NCBI RefSeq assembly: GCF_000020605.1
Contig: NC_012781.1
Coordinates: 372,001 to 436,000 of the forward strand
From: Agathobacter rectalis ATCC 33656
GTDB taxonomy: Bacteria > Bacillota > Clostridia > Lachnospirales > Lachnospiraceae
Direction of reading: 5' to 3'
DNA length: 64,000 nt
Shown here: in pieces, positions 37,095 through 46,659 of the stretch
Layout: each line of letters begins with the position of its first letter
How positions within the stretch are numbered: position 1 is the first letter of the stretch
Position numbers and translations under genes: made by a program
The notes under the pieces: generated by a model
The model's input: the letters and a program-made list of their open reading frames with translations, nothing else
Database searches by the model: none
Told to the model about the DNA's origin: nothing

Positions 37095-38063
37095 TTGGGT
37101 ACAAAGGACTCGAAGGCAAAGGAGTATTTGTCGGACAATACGAGGTTTAGTGAAATCTGTAATTATGTATTGTTTGACGGAGAGAAGGTTATCAAACCGG
37201 AGGATTTAAAGGAATGTGACACCACAGAGGTGTTATCAGTTTTCGGTATTGATAAGAAGCAGATTGTTAAGCAGAAATGGAGAGATTTGCTAAAAAGTGT
37301 TTCCGTGAAGCATACAGGGGAAATGTATGTTATCTTAATTGGAGCAGAAGCGCAGACAGACATTCATTATGCGATGCCTGTTAAAACTATGATTTATGAT
37401 GCATTGAATTACGGAGAACAGGTCAACGAGGCAAAGAAACGTCACCGGAAAAATAAGGATTACAGGTCTTCGGACGAGTTTCTGTCGGGCTTTACACTTG
37501 ATGATAAGCTGACACCGGTGATTACAATCACACTGTATCTTGGAACTACACAGTGGGATGGGCCAAGAAGCCTTGCAGAGATGATGCCACAGATGGATGA
37601 AAGAATACTCCCATTCATCAATGATTACAGGATTAATTTATTGAATCCACTGGAAATTACAGACTTTTCCAAGTTCGAGACAGGGCTCAGGCCATTGTTT
37701 GAGTTATTGAAAAATGCGTCAGATGAGGAAAAGCTGAATGATTTAATTACAAACGACGAAACCTTTACAAGGGTTGATATTGAGACAGTAGCAGCTATCA
37801 ATCTATTTGTAGGAACTGACATTAAGTATGATGAAAAGGAAGAGGTGGTAAATATGTGTAAGGCATGGGATGATCATAAAAAAAGTGGCATTCAGGAGGG
37901 AATGCAGAGAGGAATGCAGCAGGGCCGTCTTTTTGAAATTTATCTTTCAGTACAGGAGGGAGACTATTCTGCAAAAAGAGGTGCCGAGAAGGCAGAGATG
38001 TCGCTCGATGAATTTGAAAAAGCGATGAGCAAAGCAGGATATAAAATTCCTGAGCTGGTATAA
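37095..38063 (+). CDS. Rpn-family recombination-promoting nuclease / putative transposase
   Basis: A 322-residue protein of the Rpn/YhgA-like PD-(D/E)XK group, very common in Lachnospiraceae. It opens KEYLSDNTRFSEICNYVLFD; a nuclease-type GEMYVILIGAEAQTDIHYAM holds the E-x-Q pattern, followed by KTMIYDALNY and PVITITLYLGTTQWDGPRSL. The C-terminal helix carries the usual glycine-glutamine repeats, GIQEGMQRGMQQGR. Rpn proteins have DNase activity and raise recA-independent recombination; natural role is unsettled, with phage-defence and mobile-element ideas. The start is TTG 37095 after AAGAGGAGG. It stands alone with its own terminator. Confidence 0.85.
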   Translation: MGTKDSKAKEYLSDNTRFSEICNYVLFDGEKVIKPEDLKECDTTEVLSVFGIDKKQIVKQKWRDLLKSVSVKHTGEMYVILIGAEAQTDIHYAMPVKTMIYDALNYGEQVNEAKKRHRKNKDYRSSDEFLSGFTLDDKLTPVITITLYLGTTQWDGPRSLAEMMPQMDERILPFINDYRINLLNPLEITDFSKFETGLRPLFELLKNASDEEKLNDLITNDETFTRVDIETVAAINLFVGTDIKYDEKEEVVNMCKAWDDHKKSGIQEGMQRGMQQGRLFEIYLSVQEGDYSAKRGAEKAEMSLDEFEKAMSKAGYKIPELV

Positions 38064-38087
38064 TAATCTAAATATATTTCACACAAA

Positions 38088-38132
38088 CCGGTCTATCCGT
38101 GGTACAATAAGCCACAGAAAGACCGGCTTTTT
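38088..38132 (+). terminator. Terminator after the Rpn-type gene
   Basis: CCGGTCT (38088-38094) pairs with AGACCGG (38120-38126), with an inner GTGG/CCAC stem and a run of five T. Confidence 0.9.
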
Positions 38133-38170
38133 AGAGTATAGCTACAATAAAAGAGGATAGACAAACAGAT

Positions 38171-38974
38171 ATGTACAAGACGAAAATAGATAATCTGGAT
38201 TTAAAACAGATTGCTGACAGTGGTCAGTGCTTTAGATGGAAGAATACAGGAGAAAATGAATACACGGTAGTGGCATTTGACAGGGCGCTTCGGATTAAGC
38301 AGGATGGGAATGAGTTTGAGTTGGACTGTGATGAGGCAGACTGGAACAATATATGGAAAAGCTATCTGGATATGGATACGGATTATGCGGGGATTGCAAA
38401 GCTGATAGCAGACGGAGATGACGCGCATCTGAAGGAGGCATATGCATATGGCAGTGGTGTGCGCATTTTAAGGCAGGATTTGTGGGAGATGATTGTTACT
38501 TTTATGATTTCCCAGAATAATAACATTAAGCGAATCACAAACAGTGTGGATTTACTTTGCAGGCGGTGCGGACATAAAATAGACGGCAGTGCAGAGGGGG
38601 GAGAACTGTATACATTTCCCAAGCCTCTTGAGGTACCGGATGAGGTATTTGATGACAGGAGCATGGGCTTTGGCTATAGGGCACCGTATCTGAAGGAAAT
38701 ATATGGGTATGGCGCTAATAATCCTGACTGGCTTGATAATCTGCGCAAAATGAGCTATGATGAGGCGATGGAAAGCCTGCTTACTCGCAAAGGAATTGGC
38801 AAAAAGGTGGCGAACTGCATATGTCTTTTTGGTTTACATCATGTGGATGCGTTTCCGATAGATACGCATGTAAAGCAGCTTTTGGACAAATATTATAGTG
38901 ACGGCTTTGATTTTGAACGCTACAAGGGTGTGGCGGGAATTATCCAGCAGTATTTGTTTTATTTTGAATTGTAA
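38171..38974 (+). CDS. 8-oxoguanine DNA glycosylase, OGG1 type
   Basis: A 267-residue base-excision repair glycosylase of the HhH-GPD superfamily. The OGG1-type N-terminal domain has DSGQCFRWKNTGENEYTVV. The helix-hairpin-helix GIGKKVANCICLFGLHHVDA carries the likely catalytic K212, and D231 in FPIDTHVKQ is the conserved aspartate. MISQNNNIKRI also matches the OGG1 pattern. It starts a run of genes with pth and mfd, both housekeeping; it would remove oxidised guanine. Confidence 0.93.
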   Translation: MYKTKIDNLDLKQIADSGQCFRWKNTGENEYTVVAFDRALRIKQDGNEFELDCDEADWNNIWKSYLDMDTDYAGIAKLIADGDDAHLKEAYAYGSGVRILRQDLWEMIVTFMISQNNNIKRITNSVDLLCRRCGHKIDGSAEGGELYTFPKPLEVPDEVFDDRSMGFGYRAPYLKEIYGYGANNPDWLDNLRKMSYDEAMESLLTRKGIGKKVANCICLFGLHHVDAFPIDTHVKQLLDKYYSDGFDFERYKGVAGIIQQYLFYFEL

Positions 38975-39002
38975 ATGATATGAGAAAGAGAAAGGATAAA
39001 CG

Positions 39003-39563
39003 ATGTACGTTATAGTAGGACTTGGAAATCCTGATAAAAAATATGAGCACACAAGACACAATATCGGATTTGATGTGATAGATGCGCTTGCGGATAAATA
39101 TAATATAAGTGTGACAGACAAAAAGCACAAGGCGCTCTGTGGAAGCGGAGTGATTGAGGGCATGAAGGTGCTGCTTGTGAAGCCGCAGACATACATGAAC
39201 TTAAGCGGCGAGTCTGTTGCTGAGGTGATGAATTTTTATAAGCTTGATCCGGATGAGGAAATGATTGTTATTTTTGATGATATTTCGCTTGAGCCGGGGC
39301 GTATCCGTATCCGCAAAAAGGGCAGCGCCGGCGGTCACAACGGGATTAAGAGCATCATTGCAATGACCGGCACACAGGGCTTCAGCCGTATCAAGGTCGG
39401 TGTTGGAGAGAAGCCGCAGGGCTGGGATCTTGCTGACCATGTGCTCGGGCGTTTCAGTTCTGAGGACAGGGCAAAGGTGGAGGAAGCTATCGGTCATGCG
39501 ATGGATGCAGCAGTTCTTATGATGCAGGGCGAGACGGATAAGGCTATGAACATATATAACTAG
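39003..39563 (+). CDS. pth: Peptidyl-tRNA hydrolase
   Basis: A 186-residue Pth that rescues peptidyl-tRNAs released early from ribosomes. MYVIVGLGNPDKKYEHTRHN includes the catalytic histidine, and KPQTYMNLSGESV, DDISLEPGRIRIRKKGSAGGHNGIKS follow in order. It is 28 bases after the glycosylase gene and just before mfd, the order often found in Firmicutes. Confidence 0.97.
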   Translation: MYVIVGLGNPDKKYEHTRHNIGFDVIDALADKYNISVTDKKHKALCGSGVIEGMKVLLVKPQTYMNLSGESVAEVMNFYKLDPDEEMIVIFDDISLEPGRIRIRKKGSAGGHNGIKSIIAMTGTQGFSRIKVGVGEKPQGWDLADHVLGRFSSEDRAKVEEAIGHAMDAAVLMMQGETDKAMNIYN

Positions 39564-39612
39564 CTGGAAATCGACAAGGTGATTTTGAACAGACAGAAAT
39601 GGAGAATTGAAA

Positions 39613-42600
39613 GTGAAAGCATTTACAGAGCCACTCCTTTCCCTTGCGGGCTTTGAGGAGATGACAAAAACGGCAGAAAAATCGTCCGGACTTATATCTG
39701 TCACGGGATGTATAGATGCGCAAAAATCACAGATGATATATGCCTTTGGAGGCCACAGGAAAAACAAGCTTATTGTGACCTTTGGAGAGCAGAAGGCGAA
39801 GGAACTGTACGATGAGTACAGTTTTTTTGACAAAGAGGTGGTGTATTATCCATCAAAGGATGTGCTTTTTTACCAGTCGGATATCAGGGGCAATCTCCTG
39901 ACAGCAGAGCGTATCAGGGCTTTGAAGGCTATCCGTGAGCAGGAGAGAGTGACGCTTGTGACCACCTTTGATGCGCTGATGAATACGATGGCGCCTATAG
40001 AAAAGATGTGGGAAAACGTGCTTACACTTGAGCAGGGACAGCTTTTGGATTTGAAGGAAATTCAGGCTGCTCTTATCAGAATGGGCTATGAAAAAGAGTA
40101 TCAGGTCCAGACTATGGGACAGTTTTCTGTCAGGGGCGGTATTCTTGATGTTTTTCCACTGACGGAGGAGAATCCTATCCGAATTGAGCTGTGGGGAGAC
40201 GAGATAGACACCATCAGATATTTTGACTGCGAGAGCCAGAAATCCATTGAAAATATTGATCGGGTGAGCATATATCCGGCGGCAGAGCTTGTACTTAGCG
40301 ATGAGGAAAAGGCCGGGGGAATTGACAAGCTTAAGGCAGAGGCAAAGCGTGTGTCTGACAAGCTTAGAAAGCAGATGAAGACAGAGGAAGCACACAGAGT
40401 GACTGTGATGGCAGACGAGCTTACCGAGGAGTGGGGAGAACTGTCCATGTATGCAGGCATGGATGCTTTTTTGTCGTACTTTTTTGACGAGAGAGTCGGG
40501 ATTTTGGATTATTTTAATCCATCGGACAGCCTTATATTTTTTGATGAGTTGACCAGATGTACAGAGCAGGGAAAGCTTACAGAGACCGAGTTTTCAGAGA
40601 GCATGAAGCAGAGACTTGCGATGGGATATATACTTCCGGGGCAGATGAACGGTCTTTTTACAGAGAAGGAGATAGTGGCAAAGCTTGGGAAGTATTCGTG
40701 CATCGCACTCGCTGCGCTTGATAATAAAGCAAACGGACTGCACCAGCTGGGAAGCTATGGTATTCACTGTCAGAGTGTCAGCCCATACAATAACAGCTTT
40801 GAGCTTTTGATAAAGGACTTAAAGCGCTATAAGAAAAACGGCTACAGAGTCATTCTTTTATCCGGTTCAAGGACAAGGGCAAAGAGGCTTTCAGAGGATA
40901 TCACAGACCAGGGAATCACATGCTTTTACACTGAAAACTACGACCATGAGCTTTTTGAGGGGCAGATTATGGTCTGCTACGGCAAGGTGAGAAGAGGCTT
41001 TGAGTATCCTATCCTAAAGTTTGCCGTGATTACGGAGTCAGATATTTTTGGGGCGCAGCAGAAGAAAAAGAAGCGTCACCGCACCTATGAGGGTGAAAAA
41101 ATACAGAGCTTTACCGATTTGTCGGTTGGGGACTATGTAGTGCATGAAAACCACGGACTAGGTATTTACCGCGGCATTGAAAAGCTTGAGGTGGACAAAA
41201 AGGTAAAGGACTACATCAAGATAGAGTATCAGGGTGGCTCCAATCTCTATATTCTTGCCACCCAGCTTGACATGATACAAAAATATGCCGGAAAGGATGC
41301 CAGAAAACCAAAGCTCAACAAGCTTGGAGGTCAGGAATGGACCAGAACAAAGAATAGAGTCAGAGGTGCGGTAAAGCAGATTGCGGGAGACCTGGTGAAG
41401 CTGTACGCACAGCGTGAGCAGCAAAACGGATATGCCTTCGGTGAGGATACGGTATGGCAGAGAGAGTTTGAGGAGCTTTTTCCTTTTGATGAGACTGAGG
41501 ATCAGATTCTTGCAATTGAAGCCACAAAGACTGATATGCAGAGCCATAAAATAATGGACAGACTGATTTGCGGTGACGTGGGCTACGGCAAGACTGAGGT
41601 TGCAATCCGTGCGGCCTTCAAGGCGGTGCAGGACAGCAAGCAGGTGGCATATCTTGCTCCGACAACTATTCTTGCGCAGCAGATTTATGATACGTTTTCG
41701 CAGAGGATGAAGGATTTTCCGGTGAATGTGGATTTGATGTGCCGTTTTAGAAGCGCAGCGGAGCAGAAAAAGACGATAGAGAAGCTTAAAAAGGGTGAGG
41801 TCGATATCATTATCGGAACACACCGCATACTCTCAAAGGATGTACAGTTTAAGGATCTGGGGCTTTTGGTAATCGATGAGGAGCAGCGCTTCGGAGTGAC
41901 TCACAAGGAGAAGATTAAGCAGATGAAGGTCAATGTCGATGTGCTCACACTGACCGCTACACCGATTCCGAGGACACTCCACATGAGTTTAATCGGCATA
42001 AGGGATATGAGCGTGCTTGAGGAGCCGCCGATGGACCGTGTACCGATTCAGACATATGTCATGGAGTACAATGATGAGCTTGTCAGAGAGGCAATTAACA
42101 GGGAGCTTGCTAGAAACGGACAGGTATACTATGTGTACAATAAGGTGCGCGACATAGCAGACATAACGGCAAAGCTGCAGGAGCTGGTGCCGGATGCGAC
42201 TGTTGCATTTGCGCACGGACAGATGAAGGAGACGGAGCTTGAGCGCATCATGTACCGTTTCATCAATGGTGAAATAGATGTGCTTGTATCCACGACCATT
42301 ATAGAGACCGGACTTGACATCTCAAACGTCAATACAATGATTATACACGATGCGGACAACATGGGACTTTCACAGCTTTATCAGCTCCGCGGACGAGTCG
42401 GCAGGTCTAATCGTACTGCGTATGCTTTCCTCATGTACAGGCGCAACAAGATGTTAAAAGAGGTGGCAGAAAAGCGTCTTGCAGCGATAAAGGAGTACTC
42501 AGACCTTGGCAGTGGCTTTAAGATTGCCATGAGAGACCTTGAAATCCGCGGTGCGGGCAATCTGCTCGGCGCGGAGCAGAGCGGACATATGGAGGCAGTG

Positions 42601-43146
42601 GGCTACGATTTGTACTGCAAGATGTTGAGCGAGGCTGTAAAAGAGGCAAAGGGCATCGAGGATATCAGTGACAAATTTGACACGACCGTGGATATTGTGA
42701 CCGATGCTTATATTCCGGCAGGTTATATTGCAAACGAATTCCAGAAGCTGGATATATACAAGCGTATTGCAGGAATAGAGACAGAGGAAGAGAAGGATGA
42801 GATGCTCGAGGAGCTCATAGACAGGTTTGGTGAACCACCAAAATCAGTGCTCAGCCTGCTTCGCGTGGCAAGGCTTAAGGCGCTGGCACATGCCGTATAT
42901 ATCACTGAGATAAAGCAGACCGGCTCACTGATAAAGCTTACCATGTTTGAACGGGCAAGGATAAATCCGGAGAAGATACCGGAGCTTATTGCCCGGTATA
43001 AATCCTCCCTCAAATTCAATATGGCAGAAAACCCATATTTCACATTTGATTTAAAAAATGGCAGCGTGGCAAAGAAGCGGGATGTGCTTGATGTGGTGGA
43101 GGAACTGATTTCGCAAATGCGTAAGGAACTGATTACGGCTGAATAG
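39613..43146 (+). CDS. mfd: Transcription-repair coupling factor
   Basis: A 1177-residue Mfd, which removes stalled RNA polymerase and recruits UvrA. UvrB-like N-terminal domains are followed by the polymerase-binding domain (GDYVVHENHGLGIYRGIEKL) and a RecG-like motor: Walker A ICGDVGYGKTEVAIRAAFKA, DEEQRFG, TATPIPRTL, and QLRGRVGRS. The C-terminal UvrA-binding domain is complete. GTG at 39613 is preferred to TTG at 39607 because GGAG at 39601-39604 then has normal spacing. Confidence 0.97.
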   Translation: MKAFTEPLLSLAGFEEMTKTAEKSSGLISVTGCIDAQKSQMIYAFGGHRKNKLIVTFGEQKAKELYDEYSFFDKEVVYYPSKDVLFYQSDIRGNLLTAERIRALKAIREQERVTLVTTFDALMNTMAPIEKMWENVLTLEQGQLLDLKEIQAALIRMGYEKEYQVQTMGQFSVRGGILDVFPLTEENPIRIELWGDEIDTIRYFDCESQKSIENIDRVSIYPAAELVLSDEEKAGGIDKLKAEAKRVSDKLRKQMKTEEAHRVTVMADELTEEWGELSMYAGMDAFLSYFFDERVGILDYFNPSDSLIFFDELTRCTEQGKLTETEFSESMKQRLAMGYILPGQMNGLFTEKEIVAKLGKYSCIALAALDNKANGLHQLGSYGIHCQSVSPYNNSFELLIKDLKRYKKNGYRVILLSGSRTRAKRLSEDITDQGITCFYTENYDHELFEGQIMVCYGKVRRGFEYPILKFAVITESDIFGAQQKKKKRHRTYEGEKIQSFTDLSVGDYVVHENHGLGIYRGIEKLEVDKKVKDYIKIEYQGGSNLYILATQLDMIQKYAGKDARKPKLNKLGGQEWTRTKNRVRGAVKQIAGDLVKLYAQREQQNGYAFGEDTVWQREFEELFPFDETEDQILAIEATKTDMQSHKIMDRLICGDVGYGKTEVAIRAAFKAVQDSKQVAYLAPTTILAQQIYDTFSQRMKDFPVNVDLMCRFRSAAEQKKTIEKLKKGEVDIIIGTHRILSKDVQFKDLGLLVIDEEQRFGVTHKEKIKQMKVNVDVLTLTATPIPRTLHMSLIGIRDMSVLEEPPMDRVPIQTYVMEYNDELVREAINRELARNGQVYYVYNKVRDIADITAKLQELVPDATVAFAHGQMKETELERIMYRFINGEIDVLVSTTIIETGLDISNVNTMIIHDADNMGLSQLYQLRGRVGRSNRTAYAFLMYRRNKMLKEVAEKRLAAIKEYSDLGSGFKIAMRDLEIRGAGNLLGAEQSGHMEAVGYDLYCKMLSEAVKEAKGIEDISDKFDTTVDIVTDAYIPAGYIANEFQKLDIYKRIAGIETEEEKDEMLEELIDRFGEPPKSVLSLLRVARLKALAHAVYITEIKQTGSLIKLTMFERARINPEKIPELIARYKSSLKFNMAENPYFTFDLKNGSVAKKRDVLDVVEELISQMRKELITAE

Positions 43147-43239
43147 TTACCCGAATTTTGGAATCATGTAGCATATAGCATAGGAAACACCACATGCTTT
43201 ACGCGAAATTGACGATAATTTACAAAGTTTAGAAAATGC

Positions 43240-43268
43240 TTGCCAGCAGGCCCGAAAAGCTCTATAAT
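43240..43268 (+). promoter_or_regulatory. Promoter of the PrsA-like gene
   Basis: TTGCCA (43240-43245), 17 bases, TATAAT (43263-43268), 41 bases before the ATG. Confidence 0.8.
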
Positions 43269-43309
43269 ATACGAGCGATACTATACCAATTTTAAAGAGG
43301 ATAGATACA

Positions 43310-44263
43310 ATGAAAGCGAAAAAAGTAATAGCTATGTTATTAGCTGCAACACTCTCAGTTACAGCTTTTACAGGATGTGCAATAAATAAAACCGCAACAG
43401 TTGCGACATTAGATAAAGAGGATATCAAGCTTGGGCTTGTTAATTTTATGATAAGGTACCAGGAGGCCGGTTATGATGATATGTATATACAGTACATGGG
43501 CGAGGGCTACTGGGACAAGACAGTATCAGGCAATAATACTGTGCTTGAAACATGGAAGAAAAATGCTATCGAGGAGGCTCATGAGCTTTACACATTAAAG
43601 GCGCATCAGTCAGATTACGATATAGAGGTTTCTGATGATGAGAAAAAGGAAATCAAAAAGGCCGCAGAGAAGTTTATGAAGGCAAATTCCGATGATGTGA
43701 TAGACGAGATGAGTGCTACAGAGGAGATTGTCGAGGAATATTTAGAGCTTCGCCTCATAAAGAGTAAGATGTATGCTGCAATCATCAAAAATGCTGATTC
43801 AAGCGTGACGGATGAGGAAGCCAATATGGCTGCATACACCATTGTGAAGCTTGATTACAAGGGTGCATATGACTCTAATTACCAGTATCAGACATATACA
43901 GATGAGCAGTCAGCACAGATAAAGGCACAGGCAGATGCAGTGGTAGAGGCGCTTGCAGGAGGATCATCCTTAGAGGATGCAGCCAAGGCAGCAGGCACTA
44001 CAGCCACAACAGGCACATACGCCACATACGTTGATCCGGATGCGGAGAAGACAGATGATTCAGATAAGAAATCAGATGACACAGAGTCTACAGAGAGCTC
44101 AGAGTCATCGGACAGCAAGACAAAGGACAGTGTATACACTACAAACAATCTTGATCAGAGCGTTGTAGATGCACTCAATTCCCTTGAGGAGGGACAGACC
44201 TCAGACCTCATCACCACAGACAGCACTTACTATATCGTAAGGCTCGACAAAAAAGACCGATGA
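43310..44263 (+). CDS. PrsA-like foldase lipoprotein (parvulin type), frame broken near its end
   Basis: A 317-residue lipoprotein. The signal peptide ends in the lipobox FTGC at about residues 20-23. A SurA/PrsA-like helical N-terminal region is followed by a parvulin-type segment (about residues 170-315) interrupted by a Ser/Asp/Lys-rich low-complexity stretch (about 243-275). The frame ends YYIVRLDKKDR at a TGA. Removing one A from the AAAAAA run at 44249-44254 restores LDKKTDEKATE and joins the C-terminal tail to a stop at 44531, giving about 406 residues. It should fold exported proteins at the membrane surface. The active site is less conserved than in classic PrsA, so isomerase activity is unsure. 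Confidence 0.82.
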   Translation: MKAKKVIAMLLAATLSVTAFTGCAINKTATVATLDKEDIKLGLVNFMIRYQEAGYDDMYIQYMGEGYWDKTVSGNNTVLETWKKNAIEEAHELYTLKAHQSDYDIEVSDDEKKEIKKAAEKFMKANSDDVIDEMSATEEIVEEYLELRLIKSKMYAAIIKNADSSVTDEEANMAAYTIVKLDYKGAYDSNYQYQTYTDEQSAQIKAQADAVVEALAGGSSLEDAAKAAGTTATTGTYATYVDPDAEKTDDSDKKSDDTESTESSESSDSKTKDSVYTTNNLDQSVVDALNSLEEGQTSDLITTDSTYYIVRLDKKDR

Positions 44264-44531
44264 GAAAGCAACAGAGTCAAACAGGAAGACTGTAAAGGGC
44301 AATAAAGAGGACAAATATTACAATGGCATCCTTTCAGGATGGCAGGACGATGAAAAATGGTCTGTAAAGCAGAAGCAACTTGACAAGATCAAGATTCACA
44401 ATTATTTTACTACTACCAAGAAGGACAAAAAGGCAGCAGACACAAGCGCTACAGAGAGCACACAGCAGTCAGAAAGCACCAATAGTACAGATACAGAGAA
44501 TACTGAGGCAGTAGATGGAACAGAGAACTAA
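44264..44531 (+). pseudogene. Displaced C-terminal tail of the PrsA-like foldase
   Basis: In the frame one base off the upstream gene there is an open stretch with GNKEDKYYNGILSGWQDDEK and KIKIHNYFTTTKKDKK, which reads as the usual C-terminus of PrsA-like foldases, ending in a Thr/Ser/Glu tail at TAA 44529-44531. It has no start of its own. The last 17 bases overlap aroK. Confidence 0.75.
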
Positions 44532-45021
44532 TATCGTACTTATAGGCATGCCGGGAGTTGGAAAGAGTACCATAGGCGTAATACTTGCAAAGGTGCTGGG
44601 ATACAGCTTCCTGGATGCGGATTTACTGATACAGGAGCAGGAGGGAAAGCTTCTGCGTGAGATAATTGAGGAAAAGGGCACGGACGGTTTTATAGAGGTA
44701 GAGAACCGTGTCAATGCTTCTATCAGGGCTGATAGGGCCATTATAGCTACAGGCGGTTCGGTGGTATACGGAAAAGAGGCCATGGAGCATCTTAAGGAGA
44801 TAGGCAGAGTTGTGTATCTCAAGGTTTCTTATGCCATTTTGGAAAAACGACTTGCAGACATAAAGGGTAGAGGTGTAGTATTAAAGAAAGGGCAGACTTT
44901 AGAAACCCTTTTTGAAGAGCGCTCAAAATTGTATGAGCAGTATGCAGACATCGAGGTTTCCGAGGAGGGGCTTGATGTGGAGCAGACAGTAGAGAAGCTG
45001 GTGGAGGCACTTGAATTATAG
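44515..45021 (+). CDS. aroK: Shikimate kinase
   Basis: A 168-residue kinase that phosphorylates shikimate in the aromatic amino acid pathway. The P-loop is GMPGVGKSTIG, DAD (FLDADLLIQ) binds shikimate and Mg2+, and ATGGSVV is the substrate loop. Its ATG at 44515 lies within the restored end of the foldase gene, so the two may be translated in a coupled way. No aromatic pathway genes are adjacent. Confidence 0.95.
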   Translation: MEQRTNIVLIGMPGVGKSTIGVILAKVLGYSFLDADLLIQEQEGKLLREIIEEKGTDGFIEVENRVNASIRADRAIIATGGSVVYGKEAMEHLKEIGRVVYLKVSYAILEKRLADIKGRGVVLKKGQTLETLFEERSKLYEQYADIEVSEEGLDVEQTVEKLVEALEL

Positions 45022-45208
45022 TGCTTATTTATCGTGATATGATTAGATAATAGTAGCTGCTGCGTCATTTATTAAAAGCAGCACCGGCACAAATGGCGGC
45101 TTAAATACGTCGTCATAAATGAAATTTGTAGTTGGATGTATAACAATAGTGTAAATTGAGAATAGTATATTAGGAGGAAGTATACTCCTGAATTCATAGA
45201 GGTGGAAT

Positions 45209-46501
45209 ATGGAACAGTACGTAATCAAAGGTGGAAATCCTTTATACGGTGAAGTTGAAATTGGTGGAGCCAAAAATGCTGCACTTGCTATTTTGGCCGC
45301 TGCCATAATGACAGACGAGACTGTAACAATAGATAATTTGCCAAATGTAAGGGATATCAATGTCTTACTTCAGGCAATCGAAGAAATCGGCGCACATGTG
45401 GAGCGCGTGGATATACACAAGGTAAAGATAAACGGTTCATTTATCAGGGGCGTAAATGTCGATAATGAATTCATCAGACGAATCAGGGCATCATATTATT
45501 TAATTGGTGCATTACTTGGAAAATACAAGCATGCAGAGGTTGCGCTTCCGGGAGGCTGTGATATCGGAAGCAGGCCGATTGACCTTCATATGAAGGGCTT
45601 CCGCTCCATGGGAGCAGACATAGACATAGCTCATGGCCTTGTCATCGCCAGGGCAAAGGAGCTTAAGGGCACACATATATATATGGATAAGGTTTCTGTA
45701 GGTGCCACAATCAATATTATGATGGCTGCAGCCATGGCAGATGGCAAGACTGTTATCGAGAATGCGGCTAAGGAGCCTCATGTCGTTGATGTGGCAAACT
45801 TCTTAAACAGCATGGGAGCAAATATCAGGGGCGCAGGAACCGATGTCATCAGAATTGTAGGTGTGGAGAAATTACATGCTACAGAGTATTCTGTCATTCC
45901 GGATCAGATTGAGGCCGGTACATTCATGTTTGCAGTTGCGGCAGCGGGAGGCAACGTGCTGGTAAAGAATGTCATTCCAAAGCATCTTGAGGCCACCACA
46001 GCAAAGCTGTTGGAGGTAGGCTGCCAGGTAGAGGAGTTTGATGACTCAGTCAGAGTAATATCAGATGGACATTTAAAGCATACACAGGTCACCACACTTC
46101 CATATCCGGGCTTCCCGACAGATATGCAGCCACAGATGGCGGTGCTTTTGGGTATCGCTGAGGGCACCAGTACAGTGACAGAGAGCATATTTGAGAATCG
46201 TTTCAAGTATGTTGACGAGCTCACCAGAATGGGAGCTGATATAAAGGTAGAGAGCAATATAGCAATCATCAGCGGCGTGAAAAGATACACAGGTGCCAGA
46301 GTGAATGCACCTGACCTAAGAGCAGGAGCTGCACTGGTTATAGCAGGTCTTGCAGCAGAGGGCATCACAGTGGTTGATGATATCTACTATATCCAGAGAG
46401 GCTATGAGGCACTCGAGGAGAAGCTTACAAAGATTGGTGCAAAGATTGCCAGGGTAGAGGATGAGAAGGAGCTTCAGAAGTTCATACTCAAGGTATCGTA
46501 A
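45209..46501 (+). CDS. murA: UDP-N-acetylglucosamine 1-carboxyvinyltransferase
   Basis: A 430-residue MurA, first committed step of peptidoglycan synthesis. IGGAKNAALAILAAAIMTDE opens it and the catalytic cysteine is C117 in LPGGCDIGSRPIDLH, the residue hit by fosfomycin. Since cysteine is present, fosfomycin should be able to react. AGAGGTGG precedes the ATG. An AGGAG/CTCCT hairpin lies in the leader just upstream. It is a single-gene unit ending in a terminator. Confidence 0.97.
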   Translation: MEQYVIKGGNPLYGEVEIGGAKNAALAILAAAIMTDETVTIDNLPNVRDINVLLQAIEEIGAHVERVDIHKVKINGSFIRGVNVDNEFIRRIRASYYLIGALLGKYKHAEVALPGGCDIGSRPIDLHMKGFRSMGADIDIAHGLVIARAKELKGTHIYMDKVSVGATINIMMAAAMADGKTVIENAAKEPHVVDVANFLNSMGANIRGAGTDVIRIVGVEKLHATEYSVIPDQIEAGTFMFAVAAAGGNVLVKNVIPKHLEATTAKLLEVGCQVEEFDDSVRVISDGHLKHTQVTTLPYPGFPTDMQPQMAVLLGIAEGTSTVTESIFENRFKYVDELTRMGADIKVESNIAIISGVKRYTGARVNAPDLRAGAALVIAGLAAEGITVVDDIYYIQRGYEALEEKLTKIGAKIARVEDEKELQKFILKVS

Positions 46502-46556
46502 TAGATATATACGTAAAGCATGAAATGTAAACACAATATAAATGCAATATATAAAA

Positions 46557-46602
46557 TAAGAACCGGCAGCATCTTACTGTAGATGCACGGTTCTTATTTT
46601 TT
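46557..46602 (+). terminator. Terminator of murA
   Basis: TAAGAACCG-x-CAGCATCT pairs with AGATGC-x-CGGTTCTTA, followed by six T (about 46597-46602). Confidence 0.92.
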
Positions 46603-46659
46603 GTTATTTTATAATTTTTTTGAGTAACTACTCCGTCCCCCTTTTGATTATAAATCGGC

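Noticed and set aside
41158-41823. 221-codon minus-strand frame inside mfd
   Set aside because: It lies opposite the conserved motor domain of Mfd and shows no family features.
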